Translations under genes and position numbers: made by a program
Notes under the pieces: generated by a model
Seen by the model: only the letters and a program-made list of their open reading frames with translations
Told to the model about the DNA's origin: nothing
The model's database searches: none
Origin: Curtobacterium sp. S6
Lineage (GTDB): Bacteria; Actinomycetota; Actinomycetes; Actinomycetales; Micrococcaceae
Length of the DNA: 64,000 bases
Assembly (NCBI RefSeq): GCF_000710345.2
Contig: NZ_JHEL01000015.1
Location: forward strand, 930,001-994,000
Direction: 5' to 3'
Part shown: piece by piece, positions 56,954 through 64,000 of the stretch
How the letters are laid out: each line of letters opens with the position of its first letter
How positions within the stretch are numbered: the stretch's first letter is position 1

Positions 56954-57636
56954 GCCTGGTCACCTTTCTGCGTCTGGGGGTCGATCGCGACGACGGTATC
57001 CACATAGATCCCGGGGGTCACGACCGCTTCCGGGTCCAATCGGCCGGTCTCGACCCTTTCGGCCACCTGAACGATGGAGTGCCGCGCGGCGGAGGCCATG
57101 ATCGGCCCAAAGTTCCGGGCGGTCTTGCGATACGTCAGGTTGCCGACGCCATCGCTCGTCTGCGCCTTGGTCAGCGAGAAATCCGCCCGCAGGGGCCGCT
57201 CCAGGACGTAGTGAACGCCGTCGATCTCCCGGGTTTCTTTTCCTTCCGCGAGTTGGGTGCCGTAGCCGGTCGGCGTGAAGAATCCCCCGATCCCCGCCCC
57301 GGCGGCGCGGATCCTCTCGGCGAGATTGCCCTGAGGCACCAGCTCCAGCTCGATCTCCCCGGCCCGATATTTTTCATCAAAATGCCAGGAGTCCTTTTGG
57401 CGGGGGAAGGAACAGATGACCTTGCTGACGCGTCCGAGCTGGATCAGGCGGGCCAGGCCCACGTCCCCGTTGCCAGCGTTATTGTTGACCACCGTCAGGT
57501 GCCTCGCGCCCTGGTCGATCAACGCATCGATGAGTTCCACGGGTTGCCCGGCCACCCCGAATCCGCCGATCATCACGGTCGATCCATCGGTGATGTGTCG
57601 GACGGCCTCGGTCGCGGTCTGCGCGAATTCCGTCAT
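56950..57636 (-). CDS. pcaI: 3-oxoadipate CoA-transferase subunit A
   Basis: A 228-residue CoA-transferase alpha subunit with STVMIGGFGVAGQPVELIDA, LTVVNNNAGNGDVGLARLI and GIGGFFTPTGYGTQLAEGKE. It pairs with PcaJ. Three bases follow the pcaF stop in the direction of transcription. Confidence 0.94.
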   Translation of the reverse strand: MTEFAQTATEAVRHITDGSTVMIGGFGVAGQPVELIDALIDQGARHLTVVNNNAGNGDVGLARLIQLGRVSKVICSFPRQKDSWHFDEKYRAGEIELELVPQGNLAERIRAAGAGIGGFFTPTGYGTQLAEGKETREIDGVHYVLERPLRADFSLTKAQTSDGVGNLTYRKTARNFGPIMASAARHSIVQVAERVETGRLDPEAVVTPGIYVDTVVAIDPQTQKGDQA

Positions 57637-57639
57637 GGT

Positions 57640-58842
57640 TCAGTTCTTCCCTTCAACGTTTTCGAGGACGACGGCCAATCCCTGGCCGACGCCGATGCAG
57701 ATCGCCGCGACGCCCCAGCGCCGGCCCGACGCCTGGAGTGAACGCGCGAGCGTGCCCAGAATGCGGGTTCCTGAGGCACCCAGGGGATGCCCGATCGCGA
57801 TGGCCCCGCCGTGGCGGTTCACGATCATCGGATCGATGTCCCACGCGCGAATGCACGCGAGGGACTGGGCGGCGAAGGCCTCGTTGAGTTCGACGGCCCC
57901 GACCTGGCTCCAGTCGATCCCCGCCTGTTCGAGCGCGCGGTGGGCCGCTTCGACCGGCGCGTATCCAAAGAATTGCGGTTCGTTGGCCGCGGTCCCGCGT
58001 CCGGCGATGCGGGCAATCGGCGCACGCCCAATGCGGTCGGCGGCCTTCTCGTTGCCGAGCAGCACGGCCGAGGCGCCGTCGTTGAGGGGCGAGGCGTTCC
58101 CCGCGGTGACCCGCCCGCCGTCGCGGCGGAAGACCGTCTTGAGCCCGGCCAGGGTCTCCGGGGTGCTCCCCGGCCGCAACGACTCGTCGCGTTCGAGGTC
58201 GGTCCCGGGCATCTGCTCGACCAAGTCGTCGTAGAATCCTTCGTCCCAGGCCGAGGCCGTGCGCTGGTGCGAGGTCGCGGCGAACTCGTCCATGTCCTCG
58301 CGTTCGACGCCGTAGCGATCGGCCAGCCGTTCCGTGGCCTCTCCCAGGGACACGGTCCAGTCCTCTTCCATCCGCGGGTTCACGAGCCGCCACCCGAGCG
58401 TGGTCGAGGCCAGGTTGAGGTCCCCCGCGGGGAACGGCTTGCTCGTCTTGGGCAGGACCCAGGGCGCCCGAGACATCGACTCGACGCCGCCGGCGACGAC
58501 GATCTCGGCGTCACCGACCGCGATGGACCGGCTCGCCTGCATGGCGGCGTCCAGCGAGGAGCCGCAGAGACGGTTGATCGTGGTTCCCGGCGTCGATACC
58601 GGGAATCCGGCCAAGAGCGCCGCCATTCGGGCCACGTTGCGGTTCTCCTCCCCCGCCCCGTTGGCATTGCCGAGCATGACCTCGGAAACCTCCGCGGCGT
58701 CGAGGGCCTCGGAGCGCTCGACCGCACGGCGCACCACGAAGGCCGCCAGATCATCGGGGCGCGTGCCGGACAGGGCGCCTCCGTATTTGCCAAAGGGCGT
58801 CCGGACCGCGTCGTAGATAAAAGTTGCGGTGGGGTCGGTCAT
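57640..58842 (-). CDS. pcaF: 3-oxoadipyl-CoA thiolase
   Basis: A 400-residue thiolase. The nucleophile is Cys93 in NRLCGSSLDAA, with GHPLGASGTR (His) and the late CIGVGQG (Cys). It cleaves beta-ketoadipyl-CoA into succinyl-CoA and acetyl-CoA, ending the pathway. ATG 58840-58842 follows AGGAGGAAC, supporting this start over an upstream GTG. It lies 25 bases after pcaL. Confidence 0.95.
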   Translation of the reverse strand: MTDPTATFIYDAVRTPFGKYGGALSGTRPDDLAAFVVRRAVERSEALDAAEVSEVMLGNANGAGEENRNVARMAALLAGFPVSTPGTTINRLCGSSLDAAMQASRSIAVGDAEIVVAGGVESMSRAPWVLPKTSKPFPAGDLNLASTTLGWRLVNPRMEEDWTVSLGEATERLADRYGVEREDMDEFAATSHQRTASAWDEGFYDDLVEQMPGTDLERDESLRPGSTPETLAGLKTVFRRDGGRVTAGNASPLNDGASAVLLGNEKAADRIGRAPIARIAGRGTAANEPQFFGYAPVEAAHRALEQAGIDWSQVGAVELNEAFAAQSLACIRAWDIDPMIVNRHGGAIAIGHPLGASGTRILGTLARSLQASGRRWGVAAICIGVGQGLAVVLENVEGKN

Positions 58843-58867
58843 GAGGTTCCTCCTGGTAGGCGCAGGT

Positions 58868-60127
58868 TCAGCTGATCTCGCCAAGATCGCGCAGGACGGC
58901 CTGCGCGCGGGCGAATGCGGTATTGGCTGCGGGGACGCCGCAGTAGATCGCCGATTGCAGGATGATCTCCTGAATCTGCGCGATGCTCACGTCGTTGCGG
59001 CGGGCCGCCTTGACGTGCATCTCGAATTCGGACCAGTGGCCCAGGGCGATCATCGCGGTCAACGTGACGGCGCTGCGCGTTTTGCGATCCAGCCCTGGCC
59101 GGGTCCAGATCTCTCCCCAGGCGTACCGGGAGATGAGGTCCTGGAAGGGCTCCGTGAAGGACGTGGTCGCGGATTCCGCGCGATCCACGTGCTCATCGGA
59201 GAGGACCTGGCGGCGAACCGCCATACCGTCCGCCTTGACCTCGTCGCGGGTCCTCGAAGGATCCGGCAGCGCGCCTGCCCCCGGCCCCGCGGTCGCGGAG
59301 CTTTCGGGCAGGTCGCGGAAGAATTCGGTCAGGTCCGCCGCGGCTTGGTCCGGAACCTCGGCGACCGCGAGATGCGACGCGTCGAGGTAGACCGCGGAGC
59401 GTCCCGCCTGGACCCCCTCGGCGATTTCCTGGAGGGATTCGGGCGGCGTCGCGGGGTCGTGACCGCCCGCGATGGTCAGCACCGGGACGTCGATCTCGGA
59501 CAACCTCTCGCGGACGTCATAGACCGCCAGGGCACGACACACCAGGCCGTAATTGGCCCGGTCGGCCTCCTGCAGGCTGTGCAGAAGTTCGGTGCCCACC
59601 ACGGGCTGTTGGTCGAGGAACCCGGGGGCGAACCAGGTCTTCGCGGAATTGATCACCTGCGTCGGCGTGCCCGAACCCTCCACGAGTTCGGCGCGGCCGA
59701 TCCAGCTCTCCGCCTGGCCGATTCTGGCGCCCGTGCAGATCGCCGCCAGGCCCTTGAGCTCCTCGCCGTGGGCCAGGGCCAGGGCGAGACCGACCGCTCC
59801 GCCGACCGAGACCCCCGCATACAGGTAACTCTCCTGGGGGCTGCCTCGTTCGGCACGGATCCGATCGGCCAGCCGGTGCACGCCTTCGGCAAGCTCCTCG
59901 ACCGTGAAAGGCTCGCTCACGGGCGTGCCCCGCCCGTGCCCGGGCAGTTCCCAGCCGACGACGTCGTAGTCCTCCCGCAGGTGCTCCGCGGCCGGGGCCC
60001 ACAGCGGCGTCACGGACGTCCCGAGGGACGGACCGACGATCAGCAGGGGTTTCGCCCGCCGCGAGGATGATTCCTCGCCGTCGAGATTGCTTCCGAGGGC
60101 CACCGAGGTCAGGTCCGGTACCGTCAT
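58868..60127 (-). CDS. pcaL: PcaL: fused 3-oxoadipate enol-lactone hydrolase and 4-carboxymuconolactone decarboxylase
   Basis: A 419-residue fusion. The N-terminal alpha/beta hydrolase (about 25-275) has the nucleophile elbow GVSVGG (Ser107), GGHDPATP and a histidine in DASHLAVAE. The C-terminal decarboxylase (about 300-419) has VRRQVLSDEHVDRA, TRSAVTLTAMIALGHWSEFE and GVPAANTAF. It performs the two steps from 4-carboxymuconolactone to 3-oxoadipate. The fusion is known from Streptomyces and Rhodococcus. Start ATG 60125-60127 overlaps the pcaB stop (ATGA). Confidence 0.94.
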   Translation of the reverse strand: MTVPDLTSVALGSNLDGEESSSRRAKPLLIVGPSLGTSVTPLWAPAAEHLREDYDVVGWELPGHGRGTPVSEPFTVEELAEGVHRLADRIRAERGSPQESYLYAGVSVGGAVGLALALAHGEELKGLAAICTGARIGQAESWIGRAELVEGSGTPTQVINSAKTWFAPGFLDQQPVVGTELLHSLQEADRANYGLVCRALAVYDVRERLSEIDVPVLTIAGGHDPATPPESLQEIAEGVQAGRSAVYLDASHLAVAEVPDQAAADLTEFFRDLPESSATAGPGAGALPDPSRTRDEVKADGMAVRRQVLSDEHVDRAESATTSFTEPFQDLISRYAWGEIWTRPGLDRKTRSAVTLTAMIALGHWSEFEMHVKAARRNDVSIAQIQEIILQSAIYCGVPAANTAFARAQAVLRDLGEIS

Positions 60128-61347
60128 GATTGCTCCTTTGCTGTGGTCCATCGGCGGGCGGCCGCGCGGGCCTGGTCCGCGCTGTTTCCCGTGTCCCGGC
60201 CCGCGGCCGAGGCCCCGTCGAGGTTGAGATTTCGGGTCATCGCCTCGGGATCGACGATGAGTCCGTCCGCCAGTTCCGCCGTCAGGGACGTCGCGATCAG
60301 CCCGTGGCGTGCGATCGTGCGTATCGGCTCCCATTCCAGGTGCCACGCGAGCTCCGACCGTTCCTCGACCGCGAGGGCCTCCGACTCGATCAGGGCGCCG
60401 ACCGCGCGCGAGGCCGCGACCCCGGACCGGCGGATCAGAATCGACAGGGTGGGATTCCGCTTGTGCGCCATCGCCGAGGAACCGCCACGGCCCTCGGCGG
60501 CCGGTTCGGCGAGCTCGGAGATCTCGTTGCGCGAGGAGATCACGACGTCGCCGGCCATTTTGGCGCAGGCGGCGGCGGCTCGGGCCATGGGCTCGACCGC
60601 ATCGATCATGGGGCGGCGCCGCGTGTGCCAGACCTGATCGGCGGCGGGCCCGTTGAGACCCAATCGGCGCGCCCAGAAGAGCCCGAGCCGATCCCCCAAC
60701 GACATGTCCAGGGCCAAGTCGGCGGCCGTGGATTCCAGGCCCAGCGCCGCGCGGTGGGTTCCGGCGGCGCCGCCGCCGGAAACGGGCAACCACGTGTGCT
60801 CGGGATCCGTCTGCCGGTAGGCGGCCGCGACGCCGTCGAGCCATCGACCGGCCCGGGCGCCAAAGGTCGTCGGCAGGGCGTGCTGGCCCAGCGTCCGGGC
60901 GATCATCTGCGTTTCGGCGTGTTCGGCGCATAGCCGGGCCAAGGAATCCCCGGTGCGACCCAGCGCATCGTGGCATCCCGCCAACGCCGAGGCGATGACG
61001 CTCATGAGCGCCGTATCCATCACGTCTTGGCTGGTCAATGCCCGATGAACGGCCACGGCGGCCTCTTCCGAGACCCGCTGCCCGACCGCGCGACGCAACA
61101 TCGCGACGAGCCCGATCACGGGGTTTCCCCCGCCTTCGGCACCGCTCGCGAGGGCCTCCTGGTCGATCTCTGCCTGCTCGATCGCGGAGGCGATGCGGGC
61201 GGCCAAAGGCGGATCCAGCACCCCGGCGTCGGCCTGGGCACGAACCCACTCGGCTTCCGTGGACACCAGCGCCCGGAGCACCGCGTCGTCCCCGACCACG
61301 GGCTCGGCGCGCTGCCCACCGGGGATCAGGAGATCACTGAAGGACAT
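60124..61347 (-). CDS. pcaB: 3-carboxy-cis,cis-muconate cycloisomerase
   Basis: A 407-residue member of the fumarase/aspartase superfamily. The signature is GGSSAMAHKRNPTLS, whose serine lies in the flexible catalytic loop; RALTSQDVMDTALM and RTLGQHALPTTFG also match. It lactonises 3-carboxymuconate. It lies one base after the pcaG stop. Confidence 0.93.
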   Translation of the reverse strand: MSFSDLLIPGGQRAEPVVGDDAVLRALVSTEAEWVRAQADAGVLDPPLAARIASAIEQAEIDQEALASGAEGGGNPVIGLVAMLRRAVGQRVSEEAAVAVHRALTSQDVMDTALMSVIASALAGCHDALGRTGDSLARLCAEHAETQMIARTLGQHALPTTFGARAGRWLDGVAAAYRQTDPEHTWLPVSGGGAAGTHRAALGLESTAADLALDMSLGDRLGLFWARRLGLNGPAADQVWHTRRRPMIDAVEPMARAAAACAKMAGDVVISSRNEISELAEPAAEGRGGSSAMAHKRNPTLSILIRRSGVAASRAVGALIESEALAVEERSELAWHLEWEPIRTIARHGLIATSLTAELADGLIVDPEAMTRNLNLDGASAAGRDTGNSADQARAAARRWTTAKEQS

Positions 61348-61348
61348 G

Positions 61349-61993
61349 TCAGCCGTCGATTCCGGGGTACGAGAGGAACACGGTCTCTGCCTCGCCCTGC
61401 AGGTGAATGTCGTGCCGCAACGTACCGTCCGGCTCGCGATCCGCGATCAGCGTGGCCCGACGGTCGGCCGGCAGGGAGGCCAAGAGCGGATCCTCATCCA
61501 GCGCCTCGGCATCGTCCGGCAGGTACACGCGGGTGAACAAGCGGTTGAGGAGGCCTCGGGCGAAGACGACCATGAGGAAATACGGCGCATGCCCGCGGTC
61601 CGTGGGACCGGGGTTGACGGTCGTGAACGAATAGGTCCCGAGCCGATCGACGGCGTCCCTTCCCCAGCCGGTGAAGGTGTAGCCGTCGCGATTCAGGGAC
61701 CCGGTTTCCTCGGGGATCGAGCCGTCCTCGGCGGCCTGCCAGATCTCGATCAGGGCATCGGGGACGACGTCTCCGTTGCCGTCGTAGACCTGCCCGGTCA
61801 GGCGCACCGCGCCCGGTCGCGAACGGTCCACGAGCTCGTTGCCGCCGCGATACGGCAGCCCGACGGCCTCGGCCGCGGTCGCGTAACCGAAAAAGGGGCC
61901 GATCGTCTGCCCCGGGGTGGGCGTGAGATCGTGCGGGCGGTCCGCCAGGGGCCGCCCCGTGCTGGTCGGACGCGTCGTCGTGTCGCGGCTCAT
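61349..61993 (-). CDS. pcaG: Protocatechuate 3,4-dioxygenase alpha subunit
   Basis: A 214-residue intradiol dioxygenase subunit with LTPTPGQTIGPFFGYA, IEIWQAAEDG, GYTFTGWGRD and APYFLMVVFARGLLNRLFTR. The alpha subunit shapes the active site but lacks the iron ligands. ATG 61991-61993 overlaps the pcaH stop (ATGA). Confidence 0.95.
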   Translation of the reverse strand: MSRDTTTRPTSTGRPLADRPHDLTPTPGQTIGPFFGYATAAEAVGLPYRGGNELVDRSRPGAVRLTGQVYDGNGDVVPDALIEIWQAAEDGSIPEETGSLNRDGYTFTGWGRDAVDRLGTYSFTTVNPGPTDRGHAPYFLMVVFARGLLNRLFTRVYLPDDAEALDEDPLLASLPADRRATLIADREPDGTLRHDIHLQGEAETVFLSYPGIDG

Positions 61994-62826
61994 TGCTGCT
62001 CCTCCTCGGGTTCCATCCAGGTCCGTTGGCTGCCACCGAGGACGATGTCCCAGCGGTAGCCCAGGAGCCATTCGTGCTCCGAGACCCCGTGATCGTAGGT
62101 CGCGACCAAACGGTCACGCGCCTTCTGATCCGTGATCGACTGGTAGATCGGATCCAAGCTGAACAGCGGATCACCGGGAAAGTACATCTGGGTGATCATG
62201 CGCTGCGTGAAGTCCGTGCCGAACAGCGAAAAATGCACGTGCGCCGGGCGCCAGGCATTGCGGTGATTCTTCCACGGGTAGGGCCCCGGCTTGATCGTGG
62301 TGAATTCGTAATTTCCGGCATCGTCGGTCAGGCACCGGCCCACGCCCGTGAAGTTCGGGTCGATCGGGGCCGGATGCTGGTCCCTCTTATGGATGTAGCG
62401 TCCCGCGGCGTTGGCCTGCCAAATTTCGACGAGCTGGTGACGGACCGGGCGGCCGGCGGCGTCCATGACCCGACCGGTGATCTTGATCCTTTCGCCCACG
62501 GGTTCTCCCCCGCCCTGGATCGTCAGGTCGGATTCGAGCTCGTGGACGTCGCGGTGCCCGAAGGCCGGAGACGTGAGCTCGATGAGCTCCGGATCCGTGT
62601 GGTGGAGGTCCTTGGTCGGGTGCCGCAATACCGAACTCCGGTACGGGGGAAAGTCCAGGCGGGGTTGCGTTTCGACCGATCCGCCGCTTCGAGCCGCCCG
62701 GTGCACCCGATCGATGTCGCGATTGATCGTTTCTTGGCTATCCGCGGCGGCGTCGGAATCCACCACCACCGGCTGGGTGAAGTTCTCCTCATCCAGATTC
62801 TTTTCGGCGTGTGACTCCTGTGTCAT
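61990..62826 (-). CDS. pcaH: Protocatechuate 3,4-dioxygenase beta subunit
   Basis: A 278-residue catalytic subunit. Non-heme ferric ligands are visible: Tyr144 (AAGRYIHKRD), Tyr183 (PGPYPWKNH), His196 and His198 (RPAHVHFS), with the known 13-residue Tyr-to-His spacing. It cleaves the protocatechuate ring between the hydroxyls using oxygen. A longer N-terminal region (about 60 residues before FPPYRSS) is typical of actinobacteria. It opens the pca operon downstream of the proposed PcaR operator. Confidence 0.96.
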   Translation of the reverse strand: MTQESHAEKNLDEENFTQPVVVDSDAAADSQETINRDIDRVHRAARSGGSVETQPRLDFPPYRSSVLRHPTKDLHHTDPELIELTSPAFGHRDVHELESDLTIQGGGEPVGERIKITGRVMDAAGRPVRHQLVEIWQANAAGRYIHKRDQHPAPIDPNFTGVGRCLTDDAGNYEFTTIKPGPYPWKNHRNAWRPAHVHFSLFGTDFTQRMITQMYFPGDPLFSLDPIYQSITDQKARDRLVATYDHGVSEHEWLLGYRWDIVLGGSQRTWMEPEEEQQ

Positions 62827-62877
62827 GCCGTCCTCCCTTCCTGTGCCCGAATCCGCTCGTGATCCGCGCCATGGTCA

Positions 62878-62926
62878 ATGTATCGACGAAAAGTTCGCTG
62901 TCAGAATTTCTGTGCGCAATGCGAAC
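62878..62926 (-). promoter_or_regulatory. pcaH promoter region with PcaR/IclR-type operator
   Basis: Minus-strand GTTCGCATTGCGCAC (plus 62912-62926) is a near-perfect palindrome and matches both ends of the Pseudomonas PcaR site GTTCGATAATCGCAC (10 of 15 by hand). A second GTTCGC half site is at 62893-62898. A TACATT -10-like hexamer lies at plus 62878-62883 (minus sequence), with a weak TTCTGA upstream. Operator near or upstream of -35 suits activation. Confidence 0.6.
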
Positions 62927-62960
62927 CCCCGGAGTGCCCGTCACGGGCCCGCGGGTCGCG

Positions 62961-64000
62961 TCACGAAACGGTTGGGTGAAACGGCCACCCCGTGTACTGC
63001 TCCGCGAGGTAGGCGCGCCCGTGCGGGGATTCCGTGACCGCCCGCAACTCCCCGAGGCGCCGCGCCGTCGCGAACTCCGTCTCCCCCGGCGCGGTGTGCA
63101 ACATCGTGGTCATCCAGTACGAGAAGTTTTGGGCCTTCCAGACCCTCGAGAGGGCGGTCTCGGAATATTCGCCCAAGAGGGTTTCGTCGCCGTCTCGGAC
63201 GGCCCGAATCAGGGCGGGGGCCAAGACCCTGACGTCGGCCAGCGCGAGATTCAATCCTTTGGCTCCCGTCGGGGGCACGGTGTGCGCCGCGTCCCCGGCG
63301 AGGTACAGACGGTGGTACCGCATCGGATCACACACAAATGACCGAAACTTCAGGACCGTGGACTCGATGATGGGCCCTCGGCGCAACGTCATCCCGTCCG
63401 GACCGTCGATCCGCGCCTGGAGTTCCTCCCAGATCTGGTCCTGAGACCAATCGGCCGGGTCCGTGGCTGGGTCGCACTGGAAGTACAAGCGTTGGACGGT
63501 GTCGCTGCGCTGCGAGATCAGCGCAAACCCGCGGGGAGACTGGGCATAGATCAATTCCGGGGCGCTCGGTGGCGTCTCCGCCAGGATGCCGAACCACGCA
63601 AAAGGGTATTCGGCGAAGTAGTCCCGGCGGATCTCGCGCGGTATGAGCCCGCGGGTCGCGCTCTTCGAACCGTCCGCCCCCACGACGTAGCGGCACCTGA
63701 TCTCGCGTGCCGAGCCGTCCGAGTCCGTGAATCGAATCCCGGGATGGTCCGTGGCGACGTCGAACGCCGAGGCATCGGCCACCCCGTATCTGACGTCCAT
63801 ACGGTGATGCTCGGCCGCCCGCGCGAGATCCCAGAAGACCTCGTTCTGAGGGTAGAGCCAGACCGACTCCCCCACGAGCTCCTGAAAGTCGATCCGGTGC
63901 GAGCGGCGACCGAACCGGAGGTCGATCCCGTCGTGCAGATGGCCGTCGGTCAGGACCCGGCTGCCCAGGTCCGGCTCGGCGAGCATCCGCACCGACTCGT
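62961..64000 (-). CDS. pobA: 4-hydroxybenzoate 3-monooxygenase (partial, N-terminus off window)
   Basis: The frame is open to the right edge; about 346 of the usual 390 residues are present, missing the N-terminal GAGPAG FAD loop. Visible blocks are the second FAD-binding motif CRYVVGADGSKSATRGLIP and LYLAGDAAHTVPPTGAKGLN, LNLALADVRVLAPAL, and YPFAWFGILAE. It hydroxylates 4-hydroxybenzoate to protocatechuate, feeding PcaGH. It lies upstream of pcaH on the same strand, 134 bases away, so it may share regulation. Confidence 0.9.
   Translation of the reverse strand, partial: ESVRMLAEPDLGSRVLTDGHLHDGIDLRFGRRSHRIDFQELVGESVWLYPQNEVFWDLARAAEHHRMDVRYGVADASAFDVATDHPGIRFTDSDGSAREIRCRYVVGADGSKSATRGLIPREIRRDYFAEYPFAWFGILAETPPSAPELIYAQSPRGFALISQRSDTVQRLYFQCDPATDPADWSQDQIWEELQARIDGPDGMTLRRGPIIESTVLKFRSFVCDPMRYHRLYLAGDAAHTVPPTGAKGLNLALADVRVLAPALIRAVRDGDETLLGEYSETALSRVWKAQNFSYWMTTMLHTAPGETEFATARRLGELRAVTESPHGRAYLAEQYTGWPFHPTVS

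Noticed and set aside
1-64000. CRISPR arrays, insertion sequences, prophage genes, tRNA or rRNA genes
   Set aside because: I scanned for spaced direct repeats, transposase-like proteins, terminal inverted repeats and tRNA-like ends and saw none. Visual scanning could miss a single tRNA.

Overview
This is a high-GC (roughly 60-65%) actinobacterial chromosome segment, most likely from the order Micrococcales. The evidence is the mycothiol gene mshA, an S10/spc/alpha ribosomal layout typical of actinobacteria, a spc operon without rpsN, L17 with a C-terminal extension, an LAxTG-type sorting signal and dense GTG/ATGA start-stop overlaps. A Brevibacterium-like genus is possible but cannot be fixed from the window. 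The translation genes from 17.6 kb to 55.1 kb are nearly all on the minus strand.

Layout. 1-2.1 kb: tsaB (cut by the left edge), tsaE and alr, minus strand. 2.2-4.3 kb: mshA and a phosphatase-family gene, plus strand, apparently one operon. 4.4-5.9 kb: a polyprenyl-phosphate sugar-phosphate transferase. 5.9-9.9 kb: NAD(P)HX repair (nnr), acpS and glmS. 10-13.2 kb: mannitol PTS mtlA-mtlD. 13.4-14.9 kb: coaA and mscL on the plus strand. 15-17.5 kb: glmM and ppk2. 17.6-18.6 kb: rplM-rpsI. 18.9-23.5 kb: the alpha region (infA, rpmJ, rpsM, rpsK, rpoA, rplQ, truA). 23.7-27.7 kb: secY-adk, map and, unusually, rlmN. 27.96-32.0 kb: the spc operon (rplN to rplO).

32.6-42.2 kb: an accessory block lies between rplN (first spc gene) and rpsQ (last S10 gene). 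It encodes a FecB/FecCD/FepC-type iron-chelate ABC importer, two membrane-anchored surface proteins and an LAxTG-anchored beta-propeller protein. The three surface proteins share what looks like one beta-sandwich module. I propose a multi-protein cell-wall relay delivering heme or siderophore to the importer, and this is my main candidate for an undescribed system.

42.4-47.7 kb: the S10 operon. 48.2-50.5 kb: a second accessory insertion between tuf and rpsJ, carrying a secreted cholesterol oxidase with all catalytic residues and a small secreted protein of unknown function. 50.7-55.1 kb: the str operon (rpsL, rpsG, fusA, tuf). 55.5-64 kb: a complete protocatechuate branch of the beta-ketoadipate pathway (pcaHGB, fused pcaL, pcaF, pcaIJ, IclR regulator) with pobA cut by the right edge. 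A PcaR-like palindrome lies upstream of pcaH.

Twelve rho-independent-type hairpins mark most operon ends. I saw no tRNA or rRNA genes, no CRISPR array, no insertion sequence and no transposase.
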